Source: Zychaea mexicana (Eukaryota > Mucoromycota > Mucoromycetes > Mucorales > Lichtheimiaceae). From it: a DNA stretch of 64,000 nucleotides. The position numbers and the translations under genes were made by a program. Location of the stretch: NCBI RefSeq assembly GCF_025766255.1, contig NW_026516779.1:62001-126000 (forward strand). The letters are read 5' to 3'. Below, one piece after another: positions 1-12,201 of the stretch. The number at the start of each line of letters is the position of its first letter. The stretch's first letter is position 1. The notes under the pieces are model-generated. The model worked only from the letters and a program-made list of their open reading frames with translations, was not told where the DNA came from and searched no databases.

Positions 1-66
1 CGTGTCGATACCTGCGGGGTTCTCGCTGGGCGGATCATTACCCATAATGGATTTCAACGTCGTCAT
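1..66 (-). CDS. possible 5' end of a gene cut by the window edge
   Basis: Reading the minus strand from an ATG at 66 gives 22 open codons (MTTLKSIMGNDPPSENPAG...) running off the left edge. There is no family I can recognise from so short a piece. It is listed only because it starts with ATG, is rich in G+C compared with the AT-rich 2.6 kb that follows, and has no stop before the edge. It could equally be a chance reading frame or an exon with different limits. Confidence 0.25.
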   Translation of the reverse strand, partial: MTTLKSIMGNDPPSENPAGIDT

Positions 67-1469
67 CTAAGAAAATGCAGTGAATACTAGTGGCCATAAA
101 GCTTCTATGATATGATGTAGAAATATAAACCACAACTCAACTATGATACAATCATTTCCGTCGTATGCGAGAAGGCATCAACTGAGCAAATTACGCTGAG
201 GTTTATTGTTGCGAAGTATCTAGTTCGTGCTGCCTCTTTTTGGTGTCTCGATATAGAAAGTTTTGAAAAGGCAATGTCAATACCTGTCACACGCGCTTCC
301 TAAGTGTCGATCACAGGTACTAGTATTGTTGTCATGATATTTAGTGTCGTCGGCGCAGGATTATTTTTTGAGATGTGTGTATAAATGTTTTCGAAACAGA
401 AAGGTAGCAAACAATGTTTCATTATGGAGCCAAGAAAAATTAGACATCTGCTGCTGGAGCACAGTCATCGCCCATGCCGGCGTACCAAAAAATAAAGCAA
501 TCGCGGATACATGGACTAACTAATTTAAAATTGCATCCGCTGTTGTAAGGTTTGCCCAGTGTTACTATAAATCACCTAAGAATCGAAGAGTTGATGCGCG
601 CCCAACATTGAGGATTATTGTTTGATGTTGTCTTCTAGTGTCCGCCAAAACACTTCTGAGCGGCTTTCAAGTCTAATCAGCTCGCAATGAAGCCAAGCTA
701 TAGGTGTTTCATGTTCCCCATGAGCTCAGTACAAGACCATTAAGCCTTTTAGTCCGTCTCATGTAAAGGGCTAAGTAGCTAGTTAGTAATCAGCCTACTT
801 CTATGAAACAGTAAAGTCATACTAAACGCATATCGTAAAGTAAAGCTATATTCTATAAGCCATTCAATGAGGTTTATATCTTTTATCTTTTCCATGACAT
901 TTACGACCTCCTTGAAGACGACACAAAATATATTATGATATTTTTTTTACGCATAAAAGTTCAAAAAAAAACTTGTAACACGTTAATATGCTCAAACTCA
1001 GACTAAACTAATTAAGTGTGTACGTGACAGTAATCAAAGCGCCCACGTTTTCTTCTTCACAATCCAAAAAAAGACTGTGCGCCTCTATATAAGATTCATA
1101 GCATGTTCTTTTTTCTCATTTAGAGCTAGGTGGGGAGAAAAGATATTGATGGTCGACGATGTGTATATGGCAAGACAATGTAATGGCCATCTAGCAGTTA
1201 GCAGTGATGGCCGTGACAGCAATATATGATCACGCTTATACATAACTTGGCACATACTGGGTGTGCATACAGCACAGGTGTTTCTTAGTGATGTAAAAAA
1301 GGCGGTGCTTCTGGTTCATGCACAAAGGCGCAGCTGAGGGCAGCACAAGAAGTGGCCACTTGGAAAAAGAATAAGACCCAGTTATTCTTGACAGCAGTAG
1401 CATACAGTCGCCAAGAGTTTTCTTCCTGCGGGACAGCACCGACGATAGATGTATGTAAGTATGCACTGT

Positions 1470-1498
1470 CAGCAGCAGCAGCAGCAGCAGCAGCAGCA
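1470..1498. repeat. (CAG)n microsatellite
   Basis: Nine to ten perfect CAG units. It is not inside any supported coding exon, unlike most poly-Gln tracts in this window. Confidence 0.9.
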
Positions 1499-2394
1499 AG
1501 ACGGTGCGTCAATGCGTACATTCTGTAACGTGATCACAGCTTATCACACGGTCCTTTCGGGTATGGTCTGTGGTACCGTGTGGTACCGGGAGGAATACAG
1601 CTGGCTCGCAACAGATGAACCCATGGAAAGTGAATAAGTCCGGGAAGGTCACAGGTCGATCAACTTGACTGGGCGGTGTGGTGTGTGTGAGTATGTGTGA
1701 AGGGGGGTGGGGTGGGGGGTAAGTCAGAGAGAGCGAGAAGCGTGTCATGTACACACATATATTATCGTACATTGTGTCACATTACGGTGCGTGTGCGCAT
1801 GTATTATTAAATAATATTTTGTCAGGTCCACAAGAAGTAGTATGTAGCAGCAGCACCCACATCGATAATTTAGGACACTCTGCTGTTATTAAATAATAAA
1901 TAAATGAATGATACGTTCCAGAATCCTTTCACTGTGTTGTCAGCCCCTGAGAGATGACATAGTTGGCAGTACTTTAGATAAAGCTTATATGGCATGCGTG
2001 ACGACAACTCTGTTCTTCTCTGTGCTTAGCACCTCCTTTTTCACTGTTGGAAGCTGTGGGAGAGTCGAGTGTGAGACTGTTGATCGGATTTGAATTCGGC
2101 ATTGGTTACGTGCATACCAAAGCAGCAAACAGCACGCGGTTCCATCGGAACACAAAAAAAAAAGGCCGAGCTCTCTTTTCTTTTAGTTTGGGAGTGTATG
2201 TAATGTGTGGTCGTGTCTGCTGTAAGGGATCTTTCTCAACCGGGTTGTTTTCCCTTGATTTTCTGGAGAAGTTTACATGACAGTAGAAAAGGGAGACGAT
2301 GGGACCCGGGGAGAGAAAAAGAACACAAGGGGACAGCAAAAACGGTTCCGCTCCACACGTACAAGAACAGGGAGGGAGAGACATGTCTGTCGAG

Positions 2395-2434
2395 CAGTAG
2401 TAGTAGTAGTAGTAGTAGTGGTAGTGGTAGCAGT
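2395..2434. repeat. (TAG)n microsatellite
   Basis: Seven or more TAG units followed by degenerate TGG/TAG units. On the plus strand TAG is a stop codon in one frame, so the run is non-coding in that frame. Confidence 0.85.
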
Positions 2435-2555
2435 AATATGTAGACAGTACACCGATGATACTAATACCGAGTACAGACACGAGCTTGTCGGTATCATAGA
2501 AACAAAAAGACATGATCAGTTTAAGGAGTTGGGGGTGGGGAGGGAGCGACAAGTG

Positions 2556-2609
2556 GCAGCAGCAGCAGCAGTAGTAGTAGTAATAGTAGTAGTAGTAGTA
2601 GTAGTAGTA
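2556..2609. repeat. compound (CAG)n-(TAG)n microsatellite
   Basis: Five CAG units merge into about thirteen TAG units with one TAA variant. It lies about 60 bp upstream of the TATA box of the small gene at 2886, so length change here could affect that promoter (inference). Confidence 0.85.
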
Positions 2610-2666
2610 CACACGGTCGGTTGGTGCAGGTCGGTGTAACTTAGCAATTGGGAAAATCCCCATCGA

Positions 2667-2674
2667 TATAAATA
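2667..2674 (+). promoter_or_regulatory. TATA box upstream of the 2886 gene
   Basis: A consensus TATAAATA sits 212 bp before the ATG at 2886 and is followed by a C/T-rich leader containing runs of TTCTTC, CTCTCT and CACCAC, typical of fungal core promoters and 5' untranslated regions. Assignment to this gene is by position only. Confidence 0.55.
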
Positions 2675-2885
2675 GCGGCACTACAGACCGGCACCCCACT
2701 GCATCACACCCTTTCTTTTTACTTCTATTCTCTAATCCAGCTTCTTCTTTACTTGTACATATTATAATTGTTATCTATCCTATTCCTCTCTCTCTGTCCA
2801 GTATACCTCCAATCATCAACACCACCACCACCATCACCGCAACATCAATAACAACAGCCGCAATATTATACCTCGAAAACCAACC

Positions 2886-3161
2886 ATGAACATCGTCGCA
2901 CCCTGCCCAAAGAAGCCTTCCTCCTTCACTCTCCAGCTTGAAGATGACGATGCTTGCTGCCAAGAATTGCGACAGATTCTGGCTGCCAGTCAATTGTACG
3001 AGCAGGAGGAGATTGCCCGCACGCACAATCCTCTTCCCCAAGACTCAAGCTTCATTGTGCCCATTCATCATTTGCAAGTGAGCGAGACCAACAAGCAGCT
3101 GCGTCCACGATCCTACAGTGTCGGCGATTACAACAAGGCTGTCGTGAGCTTGGTCCACTAA
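2886..3161 (+). CDS. small orphan protein, 91 aa
   Basis: Single-exon frame of 91 codons starting at an ATG preceded by CAACC, a good fungal start context, behind a TATA box and CT-rich leader. The protein opens MNIVAPCPKKPSSF, has an acidic Cys pair (DDDACC), a stretch that could be helical (ELRQILAASQLYEQEEIA) and a basic tail around RPRSYSVGDYNK, where RPRSYS resembles a 14-3-3 or basophilic-kinase site. There is no signal peptide or membrane segment. I do not recognise a family. The strong promoter layout and in-frame codon use favour a real, well-expressed small protein, but it could be a lineage-specific orphan. Confidence 0.6.
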   Translation: MNIVAPCPKKPSSFTLQLEDDDACCQELRQILAASQLYEQEEIARTHNPLPQDSSFIVPIHHLQVSETNKQLRPRSYSVGDYNKAVVSLVH

Positions 3162-4755
3162 CGTACAAACATCTACAATCAACCTCTTCTATATACCGAT
3201 TTTCCGTTCTTCTGCTATACATACTTCTTTTCCTTCTCTCTCACACACACCACTTGAACTCACGCTGCTGTCTATTTACTGTACATATCACAAAACAACG
3301 TCCTCTCTCACTCTCTCTTTTCTACACTACACACACACATTCAGCAACCCCTCGGGCAGTCCCACCCCTTATTGCGTCCATCTTCCATGTTTATATTCTC
3401 ACTATATTGCAGCCTCTTCTTTAGTTTATTGTTTTTTGACCTTCTAGAAAGGAAGAAAACAAAAAGAACTGTTTGGATTTTGATCCTTCTCTCTTAATAC
3501 ATCTGTTTGCTTACTAGTATCTCCTACATACCATAAGATTATGATGATGTACATGTACTACAATGGATGTGTGTTGTTTGTTTCGTCGTCCCATGGTGAT
3601 TGCGACGGGGCAAATCCTTCGTTTTGCGGCTGGGTAAAACCAGAATTCCACGGTGCTCATGATTTCCCTGTTACAATAACAGAATGGACCAGCTTATAAG
3701 TTTCAGCCCCACCATATATCATCATGTGCCCATTCACAGACGCAACCGGGGCTCCTGCTGCTGTTTGTCTTGTGTGTGTTTTGGCTATCTTTGTTATTGA
3801 CTTGTGTATCATGTCAGCATGGTGATGTGCATTTACTCTGCACTGGAGATCAAGTTTTTTAAAGGTATAATAGCTGTTTCGATGTTAAACATAGTAGATG
3901 CAGGTCCTCACATCCAGCATCTTCCCTCTCGCTCATATGTAGACTTCCCTCTGTTACCCCTGCTGCCCCCTTATCATCGGGGAGTACGAACAGTATGTTT
4001 TTTAAAGGCTTGTTTCCCTGCAAACAACGTGCCTACTCATTGTTGCTTTTTCTAGTTGTTGCTCACGTATTGTGTTCTAGGATCTCCTTGTTTCTCTTGC
4101 TGCTTTGTTGTTCAATCACATAACTTTTAAACCATCGCAGTCGATCGAGTTTACTGGGATTAAAAGATAAGATGCTACTGCGCTCTGGGGTGATTATAGC
4201 AAGGTGGTGTCCCTCAAGTGATGGCGCCATATGTTGTATTCTTCCAAACCGCTACTGTACCTTCTTTTTATATCTGCCCTGAATCTCTTGCAAAAACGAC
4301 GGCATCCGGCAAAAGAGAAACTTTAATTTATTGACGACTTCCTTTCTTGCTTACACGATATTCGTTTTTGTTTCTTTTTCGAAAAAAATATACATTTACA
4401 ACAAGGAGGTCTTACGATCACTAAACAGCAACAGCAATATAATCTTGAATTAAAACAAAGCTCGTTTGTATTTAGCAGACAGTCGAATTGATTGTTTATG
4501 TAAACGACCGATGCGTTACGTTCTGAAGCCGCCATAAAGCTAATCCAATAAAAACAATACCGTACACCGACTCCTTTTTTCCCTGCTTCATCTTCTTCTT
4601 CTTGGTAACTATTCTATTTGAAAAGTATGTAGCCATTGACTCCCGTACCCCACTATCATCATCATTGACTAGATAATGAAAAATGGAAAAGGCAGGGGAG
4701 AGAAAAGAGCTGAAGGAAAACATAGTAAGATGCATGTGCTCAATGTCATTAATGC

Positions 4756-4791
<36 letters not shown>

Positions 4792-4929
4792 AGCATAGCA
4801 GAAAAGACAGCTATAATGCGGCATCGGTGGAATCACAAAAGGAACGACAAAAATCAATTGATGTTGTTGCATTTGGGATAAGCATATTAGCCTGCGTTCT
4901 TATGAGCTTTAAGCACTTGGTTCTTGTTG
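3162..4929. other. intergenic region
   Basis: Contains the probable 3' untranslated region of the 2886 gene and AT-rich DNA. I see no coding exon with protein-like composition. A (TC)n run lies at its end. Confidence 0.6.
4759..4790. repeat. (TC)n microsatellite
   Basis: Sixteen perfect TC units ending in TCGA; non-coding. Confidence 0.9.
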
Positions 4930-6500
4930 TCAGGAAAATATTTCATTGCCAGCATGACAAATCTTTGACTCGTGAAAATGTGCTTGCCTGCAATGCTGTA
5001 CTGTACTAGCACCAAAAGTAAGATAAGCTATGTGGTGCAGCTCCAAAAGCCGCATAGTAATGAGGCGTGCGATGTTGTTAGAAAGGTGAGCAATGTGATC
5101 GCCCATCATATGCTGTTGTTGTTGGACACCAGTATCGTCATTCATATCGATTTCTTCTACCGTATCTTCTTCCTCTAATGGTATCGGGTAGTCGGTTTCA
5201 GCAGCCGAAAGAGGCAGGGTGTGCAACTGGTGTCGCATTCGAGCCAATCGGATGGCAGTGACAACCTCTTGGTACCGGATCTTTAGCGTCGGATTCTCCA
5301 TGCACGTCCACAAGTCGACTGACAGCGGCCCATTCCAGTCAAAGCCCATAGGCATGTCCATCGGCAAGTGTAAGCTACGTAGGATCTCCACGCTTCGGAT
5401 AAAGTGGGGCATAAATCAGTCAATAGAGTCAGATCCCATATTGACTGGTTCAATGTAAAAATCCACTAATTTCCAGGGACAATCAAGACGCCCATCGACA
5501 GTGACAGCGGGCTGCTGCGGGAACACTAATATCGGTATCATCAATGACTTGTGCGTTATAGGCAAACAGACCATCAGCAACAAGGTTCTCGATGTTTTTA
5601 CAATATCGATGAACAGCTTGAACGACAGACAAACTCGGCAAGTTTATCTTCAGATCTTGGATATGGGCACCGTGTAAAGAATTGTGAAGAGCAGCTTCGG
5701 GCGGCGCCGTAGCATTGAAATGTAGCCGCAGCTGGCGCAAATCCGTGTAAATTTCTTCCATGGATCCAATAGTTGCTGTATGTATCATCGGTCGAAGAAC
5801 GAGGAGCCATGACAATCGTGGCCGTATGAAAATTACTCCAAAGCCGGCATCAGGGACTGCACCGTGCCAAATGGTACCGAGGGTTCCTGCACGTTGAGTT
5901 TGGATTCGATTACCAGATCAACTAGAGTACTTGCCACGCCACGCAATCCTACAGAGAGCGCTTCGTGATCCACGATACTGTAATTTACATATCATATTAA
6001 GCAAACATTATATCATTGATACTAACGCTCAATTCAGAAAGAAAACTCCACATAAGACATGAGAAATATACCAAAAGAGCATCGTTCACATGCCCTTCAT
6101 TTCGAGCGTTCTGAGATTTTTAAATGCTCCTTGTTGCATAGCGGCCAGAGCTGCTCGATGCTTGCGATACTGTACTCTGCCTGGACAAAGGCAGTAATTG
6201 GCGGTTCAAAAAGGAGCAAATTAAAAAAGTTGGGTCATTTTTTGCATAGTTAGTGTTTGGCAGGTGTGTTGACACGACAATATATAGACGCTGTCGCCAA
6301 GTGCTAGACACGTGCAAGACAGACATCAAGCTATCAAATTCGAGCATTTTGATAGTGCATGTGAATAGCTCGAATGGCGAAGAGCCAACGATATCAAAGC
6401 GGTGACGTTGTCCTCTTTTTCTTTTTGTACAAGAGAAGCTTGTCAATTTGGTTCTTTTGACGTTAAGAAACATAATGTGGACTAATATTACTGCTGCTTT
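4930..6500 (-). pseudogene. decayed F-box (probably F-box/LRR) gene
   Basis: The 5' part, around 6305-6420 on the minus strand, encodes PFELFTCTIKMLEFDSLMS followed by VLHVSSTWRQRL, which fits the F-box pattern LPxEL...L.......LxxxxxVSxxWxxxL used to bind SKP1 in SCF ligases. Downstream pieces in shifting frames include IEQLWPLCNKEHLKISERSK (about 6125-6185), ALSVGLRGVASTLVDLVIES then LNVQEPSVPFGTVQSLMPAL (5829-5980), then 5483-5815 (...VVQAVHRYCKNIENLVADGL) and 4930-5412. The pieces are interrupted by stops and frame changes at about 5829, 5483 and 5412 that I cannot remove with normal introns. The repeated 'xxCxNLxxLxxDGL' look suggests leucine-rich repeats. A living gene with unusual introns or sequence errors remains possible. 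Confidence 0.5.
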
Positions 6501-7395
6501 GATATATGCATACATTTACTATGTGCAAGTAGGAGTACCTTTTGATGGGTTTGGCTCTATTTCAAGGAGAGATTTTTTTTCTTCTTGATCACAACTGGGA
6601 TCGTAGCATGTTAGGAACGGTAAATCGCGGGATACCTTTTAAATGTAAAAGATAAAGAGAGAAAGATGGTTTGCACCTTTTGATAAGTTGCACCCACACA
6701 TGCCGATTATTTCACTGTAAGCTGTGACCCGTTTCTTGCAAATACATAACAAGCACGACAGTAGGATACGGTAGGATTGCTCAAGTGAGATTTAGCTATG
6801 TATCACCGACTGAGATTGCCATTTATATTAAAACGATGGTATGTTGACCACCTTGTTTATGCTACGCTGGTGAAAGATACGGATCGACAACCAAAAAAAA
6901 AGACATCGAATTACAGTCAAAACTGGCGCTGTTCATATACGTACTTTTACCATTAGATGGTAAGCGTCGTCACACCCACGAACTACAAATTTTTATTCGA
7001 TTCATCAACGACGATCAGTTTGATGGATAGAACAAAATCACTAGTTCAAACAGACAACACCAGAACTAGGTAGTTGTTTTATTGGTCATGAATAAAAGGA
7101 CAGGGATCTGGATATGTAACATTCATCCACTTTCGATGTCGTAGCCAGAACAGTCCATTATTTGGTTTATATTATTAGCATGAGAGTGATACTATGTATC
7201 CGGTTGCCATCATTAACTGTTGTATCCTGGACATTTTTGCAGTATCTGTGGTTTTCGGGGATTCAAATTCAAAAAAGTGGCAAGGAAAGGCAGTAGTACG
7301 TACTCCAAAAAACCGGAGAACAGAATTCGCAGGACCATTTGCAGCAGCATTTTTATATCCTTTCCCCTAGCCTACTCGAAAACAGAAATAACGCA
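6501..7395. other. intergenic, upstream of DID2
   Basis: About 0.9 kb of AT-rich DNA with no protein-like frame. It should contain the DID2 promoter; no clear TATA box was found. Confidence 0.6.
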
Positions 7396-8453
7396 ATGAA
7401 TGGTCTCGAAAGTATGTCAATCTCTACTAATGCTACCATGCTTTCTTGAACGACGATTGTATAACCTGTGTTTCTCTTTGTGGTGGTTTTAGAGAATCTG
7501 TTTCAGCTAAAGGTACGCACTCAATCTTGGCAACCTATTGGATAATGAGGGGGTAGTTTGAGTGGGGTCCGTGTGTCTTTTCGTCCCTTCCGAGTATCGA
7601 AAAAACAAAACGTGTACTACTCCAAGCAAGCAGCTGATCAGATAAAAATAATCTATACATATTTAGTTTACAGCCAAGCAATTGAACAAGCAATCGAAGC
7701 GATGTCAAAAAGACGAAGGGGTCGAAAAGGCAAAGTTGAAAAAGGTAAAGTCTATTGCATCGAGACAGAGCTTTTGGTCACACGTAAACTCACAGTATGA
7801 GGTGTGATAGGCTATACAAGACGGTAACATGGAAGGTGCGCGCATCTATGCATCGAATGCGATCCGAAAAAAGAATGAATCGTTGAACTTGCTTCGACTA
7901 TCGTCTCGAATCGACGCCGTTGCCAGTCGAGTGCAAACGGCAGTGACTATGCGCAAGGTAAGTTAATAGGGAATGGGAGGTGCTTTTCTCTCTCTTCTGG
8001 TTTAGCTAAGTCTGATTTTTTTCGGATGGTTTGATACAGGTCACCACGTCCATGGCAAGCGTAGTAAAAGGCATGGATCGAGCAATGGAATCGATGAATC
8101 TTGAAAAGGTATACATTCAAGTGCAAAAAACAAAGAAGAGGGTGGGAAGACGGGATAACAACTAACACGTTGTGGATCAGATATCGATGGTGATGGATAA
8201 GTTCGAGTCGCAGTTTGAGGACCTGGATGTCCAGACAGAATATATGGAAGGGGCAATGGCAGGCACGACAACGATGACGACACCGCAGAACGAAGTGGAG
8301 ACGTTGATGCAGCAAGTGGCAGACGAGCATGGATTAGAGCTGAACCAAGAGCTGGGCCAGCTCGAGCCAAGCAAAACACTTGGCGAAACAAAACAAAAGG
8401 AACGCGACGAGGACGCCCTATTGACAGAACGCTTGAAGGCTCTTCGACAATAA
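7396..8453 (+). CDS. DID2: ESCRT-III subunit Did2/CHMP1 (Vps46)
   Basis: Six exons: 7396-7411, 7493-7512, 7667-7744, 7811-7957, 8040-8108, 8181-8453, joining in phase to 200 aa, the usual length for CHMP1. The product starts MNGLEKNLFQLKFTAKQL and carries the nearly invariant CHMP1 core ([70 protein letters not shown]). It ends [11 protein letters not shown], a MIM1-type motif that binds the MIT domain of Vps4. Family knowledge: Did2 is a late ESCRT-III component that recruits and regulates Vps4 and Ist1 during multivesicular-body sorting and cytokinesis on endosomal membranes. All introns have GT-AG ends, and the tiny first two exons are supported by the recovered conserved N-terminus. Confidence 0.95.
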
Positions 8454-9138
8454 GTGCCACTTTCTTCCTTGATTCTCCATCACGCACACATCCACTCATA
8501 CATGTCCAACACACTCCCATATATACACACACGCACAAACCCCATCTTATATATTAATAAAACGCGATATGTATATCCCTTCTTTATGCACAGCTGATCT
8601 TTAAACCGAATTAGTAGCAGGATAAGACCACGCTTAATGGATGGATGAGTGGGATGGGGCGAAAGGAGGAGGCTTATGCCTAATAGTGCAGAACCGACTC
8701 CTTTGCACATACTAAAACGAAACAAATATTACCACGAACGGACGGACCCTTTCATGCCATGCAGCATCCGTCACCTCCTTTCTTGTGCACCTCTCCTAAA
8801 AACACCGCGCGCGCGCGTTGGCGATATATACTTTAGTGGCCAGAAGGAAAAAGAGAATGCAAATAGCGTTCAAGATAGAATGCACGCGCGTTTGTTATGA
8901 ACACTATCTATCATTTCTTTCTTCTCTGCTCGTCTTTACCTTCACCCCCTTACTAACCAACAATAGCAACAAGAGTATGTTCTGTCATATTTGAAAAAAG
9001 ACTTTTGTGTGAAGTACCCCCTACTGGCACGTAAATTACCTACCGCATGGCGTTCTTCTTCTTCTTGTCGGCTCTCGCTGTCTCCCTCCCTCTCTTTCTT
9101 TCTTTAATTTCTTTCTGTTTCCCTGATATACACGCATC
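8454..9138. other. intergenic, DID2 3' end and next promoter
   Basis: Holds a CA/TA-rich DID2 3' untranslated region, a short (GC)n run (CGCGCGCGCG near 8809) and a strongly CT-rich leader (9050-9130) before the next ATG. No coding exon seen. Confidence 0.6.
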
Positions 9139-10133
9139 ATGGCGGCTGCGACAGCAGCTTCTTCAGATCCTTCCACCACTTCACCTCTCGGTCATCTTCC
9201 TGGCACTGCGTTCCGGATTGACTTTCAATTATGGCAACCTCTTTCAGTCGGCGACGAATCGTTCTCTGAAGATCTTATCCGACAGTTTGATTTGAAACGG
9301 GCATCACTTTACGGTCTTGCTGTAAGTGTGATGATGGCATTCGCGATAGGGGAGAGGACGAAAGGATTGTTCTTTCTTTTCCTGACAAGTGGATTACAAA
9401 GAAACTGCAGGATGACGGCAGTGATAAAACATGCCAAGACTCTTCTAGTGCTACCACTTGTTCTTCTGGCAGTATAAGCGATTATCAGCAGCAACAGCAA
9501 CAGAAGCAGCAACAAGATTACTACAAGGTTCGACGTAAAGACCCAGCGACAGCAGGATATATCACAGGAGAGCCGAAAGGAAGACATTCGCTCCTGAGCT
9601 CACCGTCACGACGACAGACAAGCCTTGGCGCTGTACTACAAGAAGGCAACTTTACATCACCTCCACCATCCCCAGCGACTGCAACAACAACAGCAGCAGC
9701 ATCACCACCACCAGCACCATCGCCAAAGCTAAGAAGCTCAGGATCCCGTCGTAACCTCCTACACAAATCATCCCGGTTCTTTCGGGAACGCATCATGAAG
9801 ATCAAGACCAACAAGGAGTCGCCGGTGTCTTCGACAATCACAACCGATAGCTGTGTTGAGCCTGCAACGGTGCTTCATTATCCTCCCAAACCGCTACACT
9901 ACTCTCCCGAAATCCATCCGCCTGCCGACAGCAGCAACAACGGCAACAACAGCCAAAGAAGGCGACGATCCTTGCCGGCCCTTGGCAGCAGCAGCAGCAG
10001 CAGCAGCAGAAGCGATGCTCACAGAAGCAAGAGCAAACGCAGTCCTGCAGCAGCAAATCAGACGCAACGGCCGCAGTCGCATCGTCCTGATAAACGCAGG
10101 TCTTTTATCATTCGTAGCTTGCTGAGAGCATAA
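9139..10133 (+). CDS. low-complexity basic orphan protein, 301 aa
   Basis: Two exons, 9139-9321 and 9411-10133, with GT-AG intron 9322-9410 and phase 0. Only the first 60 residues look ordered (FRIDFQLWQPLSVGDESFSE, then DLIRQFDLKRASLYGLA). The rest is disordered: a Gln-rich stretch encoded by CAG/CAA, Ser/Pro/Thr-rich segments, SSGSRRNLLHKSSRFFRERI, then a Ser run and an Arg/Lys/Ser-rich tail ending KRRSFIIRSLLRA. Basic patches could act as nuclear localisation signals or as membrane-binding amphipathic helices. I do not recognise a family. The N-terminal block is the best query for finding homologues. Confidence 0.7.
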
Positions 10134-10416
10134 TAAGAGATATAACAATGAAAGAAGGTTGCTGCTGTTGTTGTTGTTGTTACACCATGCTATTTTAAGT
10201 GGAGCCCGAACCCGTTCCGTGTGTGTCTCTGTGTCTGTGTCTGTGTCTGTGTGGGAGAGCGTGTGTGCGTTGAGAGTGCGCGGCAAATAATGGAGAGTGG
10301 AGCTATATCTTTTCCCTATTCTCCCTTCCGCCTTTCTCTTTTCTTTCTTTCTCTTTCACCTCCATTTTACCGCTTTCGGATATCTTTCCAAATAATACGT
10401 ATATCACTAACTAACA
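10134..10416. other. short intergenic with GT/CT-rich leader
   Basis: Contains a TGTCTG/TGTG-rich run (10218-10252) and a CT-rich leader just before TVP18. No gene seen. Confidence 0.6.
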
Positions 10417-11779
10417 ATGGGCTGCTGCGATGAAGTAACGTCAAAGAACTTTTCGCTCTATGGTCAATGGTAAACGTTTCTTGTTTATGCCGGTTATTGG
10501 CCAAACACTCCATGTAACGAATGGATAGTGCGCGTAACTGAACAAACTGTCTGTGTTTTTGCGTTTTTCCGTCATGTACCAATGTTTCACAATAGGCTCG
10601 GCCTGATATCAGTCGTCCGTAAGTTCACCTTCTTATAGTGATGATGATTAATATTGTTTACTGACTCGATCCCGTATCCACATACGACGCGGTTCTCCAG
10701 TGCTGATTGCGCTAGGCATTGTCGGATTTGTGAACCATATTGTTTTCAGCATTGTTGGATGGTACGTGTCTGCCGTCGGTAGTGGAAAGTCAGAAGGACT
10801 GCGGGAAAACAATCGGACAATGGCCGTATTCCTTTGCATATACAAAAGTAGTAACGTGATGAACTCTGCTTCTTAGGGTGCTTGCGCTGATCTTGTTGTT
10901 CGTCGAAATTCCACTCTGTCTCAAGGTAAGAGGAAAAAGAAGAAGAAATAAGGATACTAGACAAAAGAACCCGACCCCCCGTTTTCACTCCTATTGTCTG
11001 ACCTCATTTGTTGATTTTCTGTACTAGTGCTGTCCGACAAGTCCGAAATTGTAAATGAAAAAAAAAGTCTCGAAAAATCGCAGCAAAAGAGCAAAGGCTG
11101 CATGCGTATGTAACAATATGGGTTATTAACTGACTGAGCTTGTCTCCCTTTCCCATGTAGTGATAATTTCATTGCTTATTTTGAAAACTGCTGGTTCCGA
11201 GCAACGATGTACCTGGTGTAAGTTACTTGCAGCCAACATTCTAGAACTAGAAAAAGCCAACAGTGGCATGAAGATGTTAGGAGATATCGAGTGTTCTCAA
11301 GAGAGGAACGATAAACCAAAGGCAGAAGGAGTGCGTGGGGGGTGGGTTATAATGGTGTGTGTGGAATCTAAATGTCCTCGTTCTTAGGTTTGCGGTTGTC
11401 ATGTTTCTGTCCACCTTGATGGACAAGGGTCCATTAATCGCAGCTGCTGTCAGCTTGCTACTAGCTGCTATCTGCTATGGTAAGAAGAAGGAGAGAAAGG
11501 GAGAAGGACGGGGAGAAGTGCTTCCAGGGGACGGAATTGCTTTGCAGACCGATACTAACTGACTCTGGTGATAATTTAGGTGCTGGCGCTGCTACGGGTC
11601 AAAGCTTTGCTAGCTCAAAGTAAGTTAATGATCATGGTTAGAGTGAAGACGGTGATGCAATGCAAGCGCGCAGTACATTTTACATGTAATATCTGCACAT
11701 ACGTACATGCAACTCACATATTTTGTTTCATGATAACACTAGGTACCTCGGTGGAACCGGTGTTGACAATGTCGTGTAA
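10417..11779 (+). CDS. TVP18: Golgi membrane protein TVP18
   Basis: Nine small exons: 10417-10469, 10596-10618, 10701-10761, 10877-10925, 11028-11050, 11161-11217, 11388-11479, 11580-11619, 11743-11779. They join in phase to 144 aa. The product reads MGCCDEVTSKNFSLYGQWLG, has four hydrophobic membrane segments (including LLIALGIVGFVNHIVFSIVG and WVLALILLFVEIPLCLK), then CCPTSPKFDNFIAYFENCWF and LSTLMDKGPLIAAAVSLLLA, and ends KYLGGTGVDNVV. This is the full conserved TVP18 family pattern (mammalian relative CACFD1). Yeast Tvp18 sits in late-Golgi vesicles with Tvp23, Yip4 and Yip5. Exons of 23 nt make the gene easy to miss by automatic callers. Confidence 0.95.
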
Positions 11780-12201
11780 ATTGGCTGGTGGTGGTGTTAT
11801 CACTACTTGGTGCTAGTATCAGTATTAGCGCTACTACGAATATACTGTGTAATTAGGCGTCTTCTCTCTCTCTCTCTGACTGCATGTAGAAAACTATTAT
11901 TTATAAATATCCTCTTCTCTCTCTTTCTCCACACACGCTCTCTCTCTCTATGAACGTATATCCTTCAAAAATAAAAAGAAAAGGGAGCCCCAGAGCTCTC
12001 TATCCCGGTTGTAGCCTCCCCTATAATAGAAACAATGTGAACAAGGGATCGGGACGAATCTGAGTGGATGAAGAAATAAAAAAGCAAGTTCTTGAAATCG
12101 CACATAAAAAGGGTCCCGTTCCTTTCTTTGTGTCTGTTTTTTCGTTCTTCTTCTCCTTCTCACTTTATCCTACTTACATTCTAGCTTTATATCTACAAAC
12201 C
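11780..12201. other. intergenic, tropomyosin promoter
   Basis: CT-rich runs at 11867-11880 and 11910-11950, and a CT-rich leader (12120-12200) directly before the tropomyosin ATG. No other gene seen. Confidence 0.55.

Larger units (their letters stand above)
67..2660. other. gene-poor region with microsatellites
   Basis: No reading frame here looks like a protein; long frames at about 2106-2699 and 2277-2639 exist only because trinucleotide runs lack stops (poly-Tyr, poly-Val, poly-Ser in different frames). The segment is AT-rich up to about 1100 and then carries several simple repeats. It probably holds the upstream region of the small gene at 2886 and of the gene leaving the window at the left. 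Confidence 0.6.

Noticed and set aside
2106..2699. Long minus-strand frame rich in Tyr and Cys
   Set aside because: It is long only because TAG/CAG microsatellites lack stops in this frame; composition is not protein-like.
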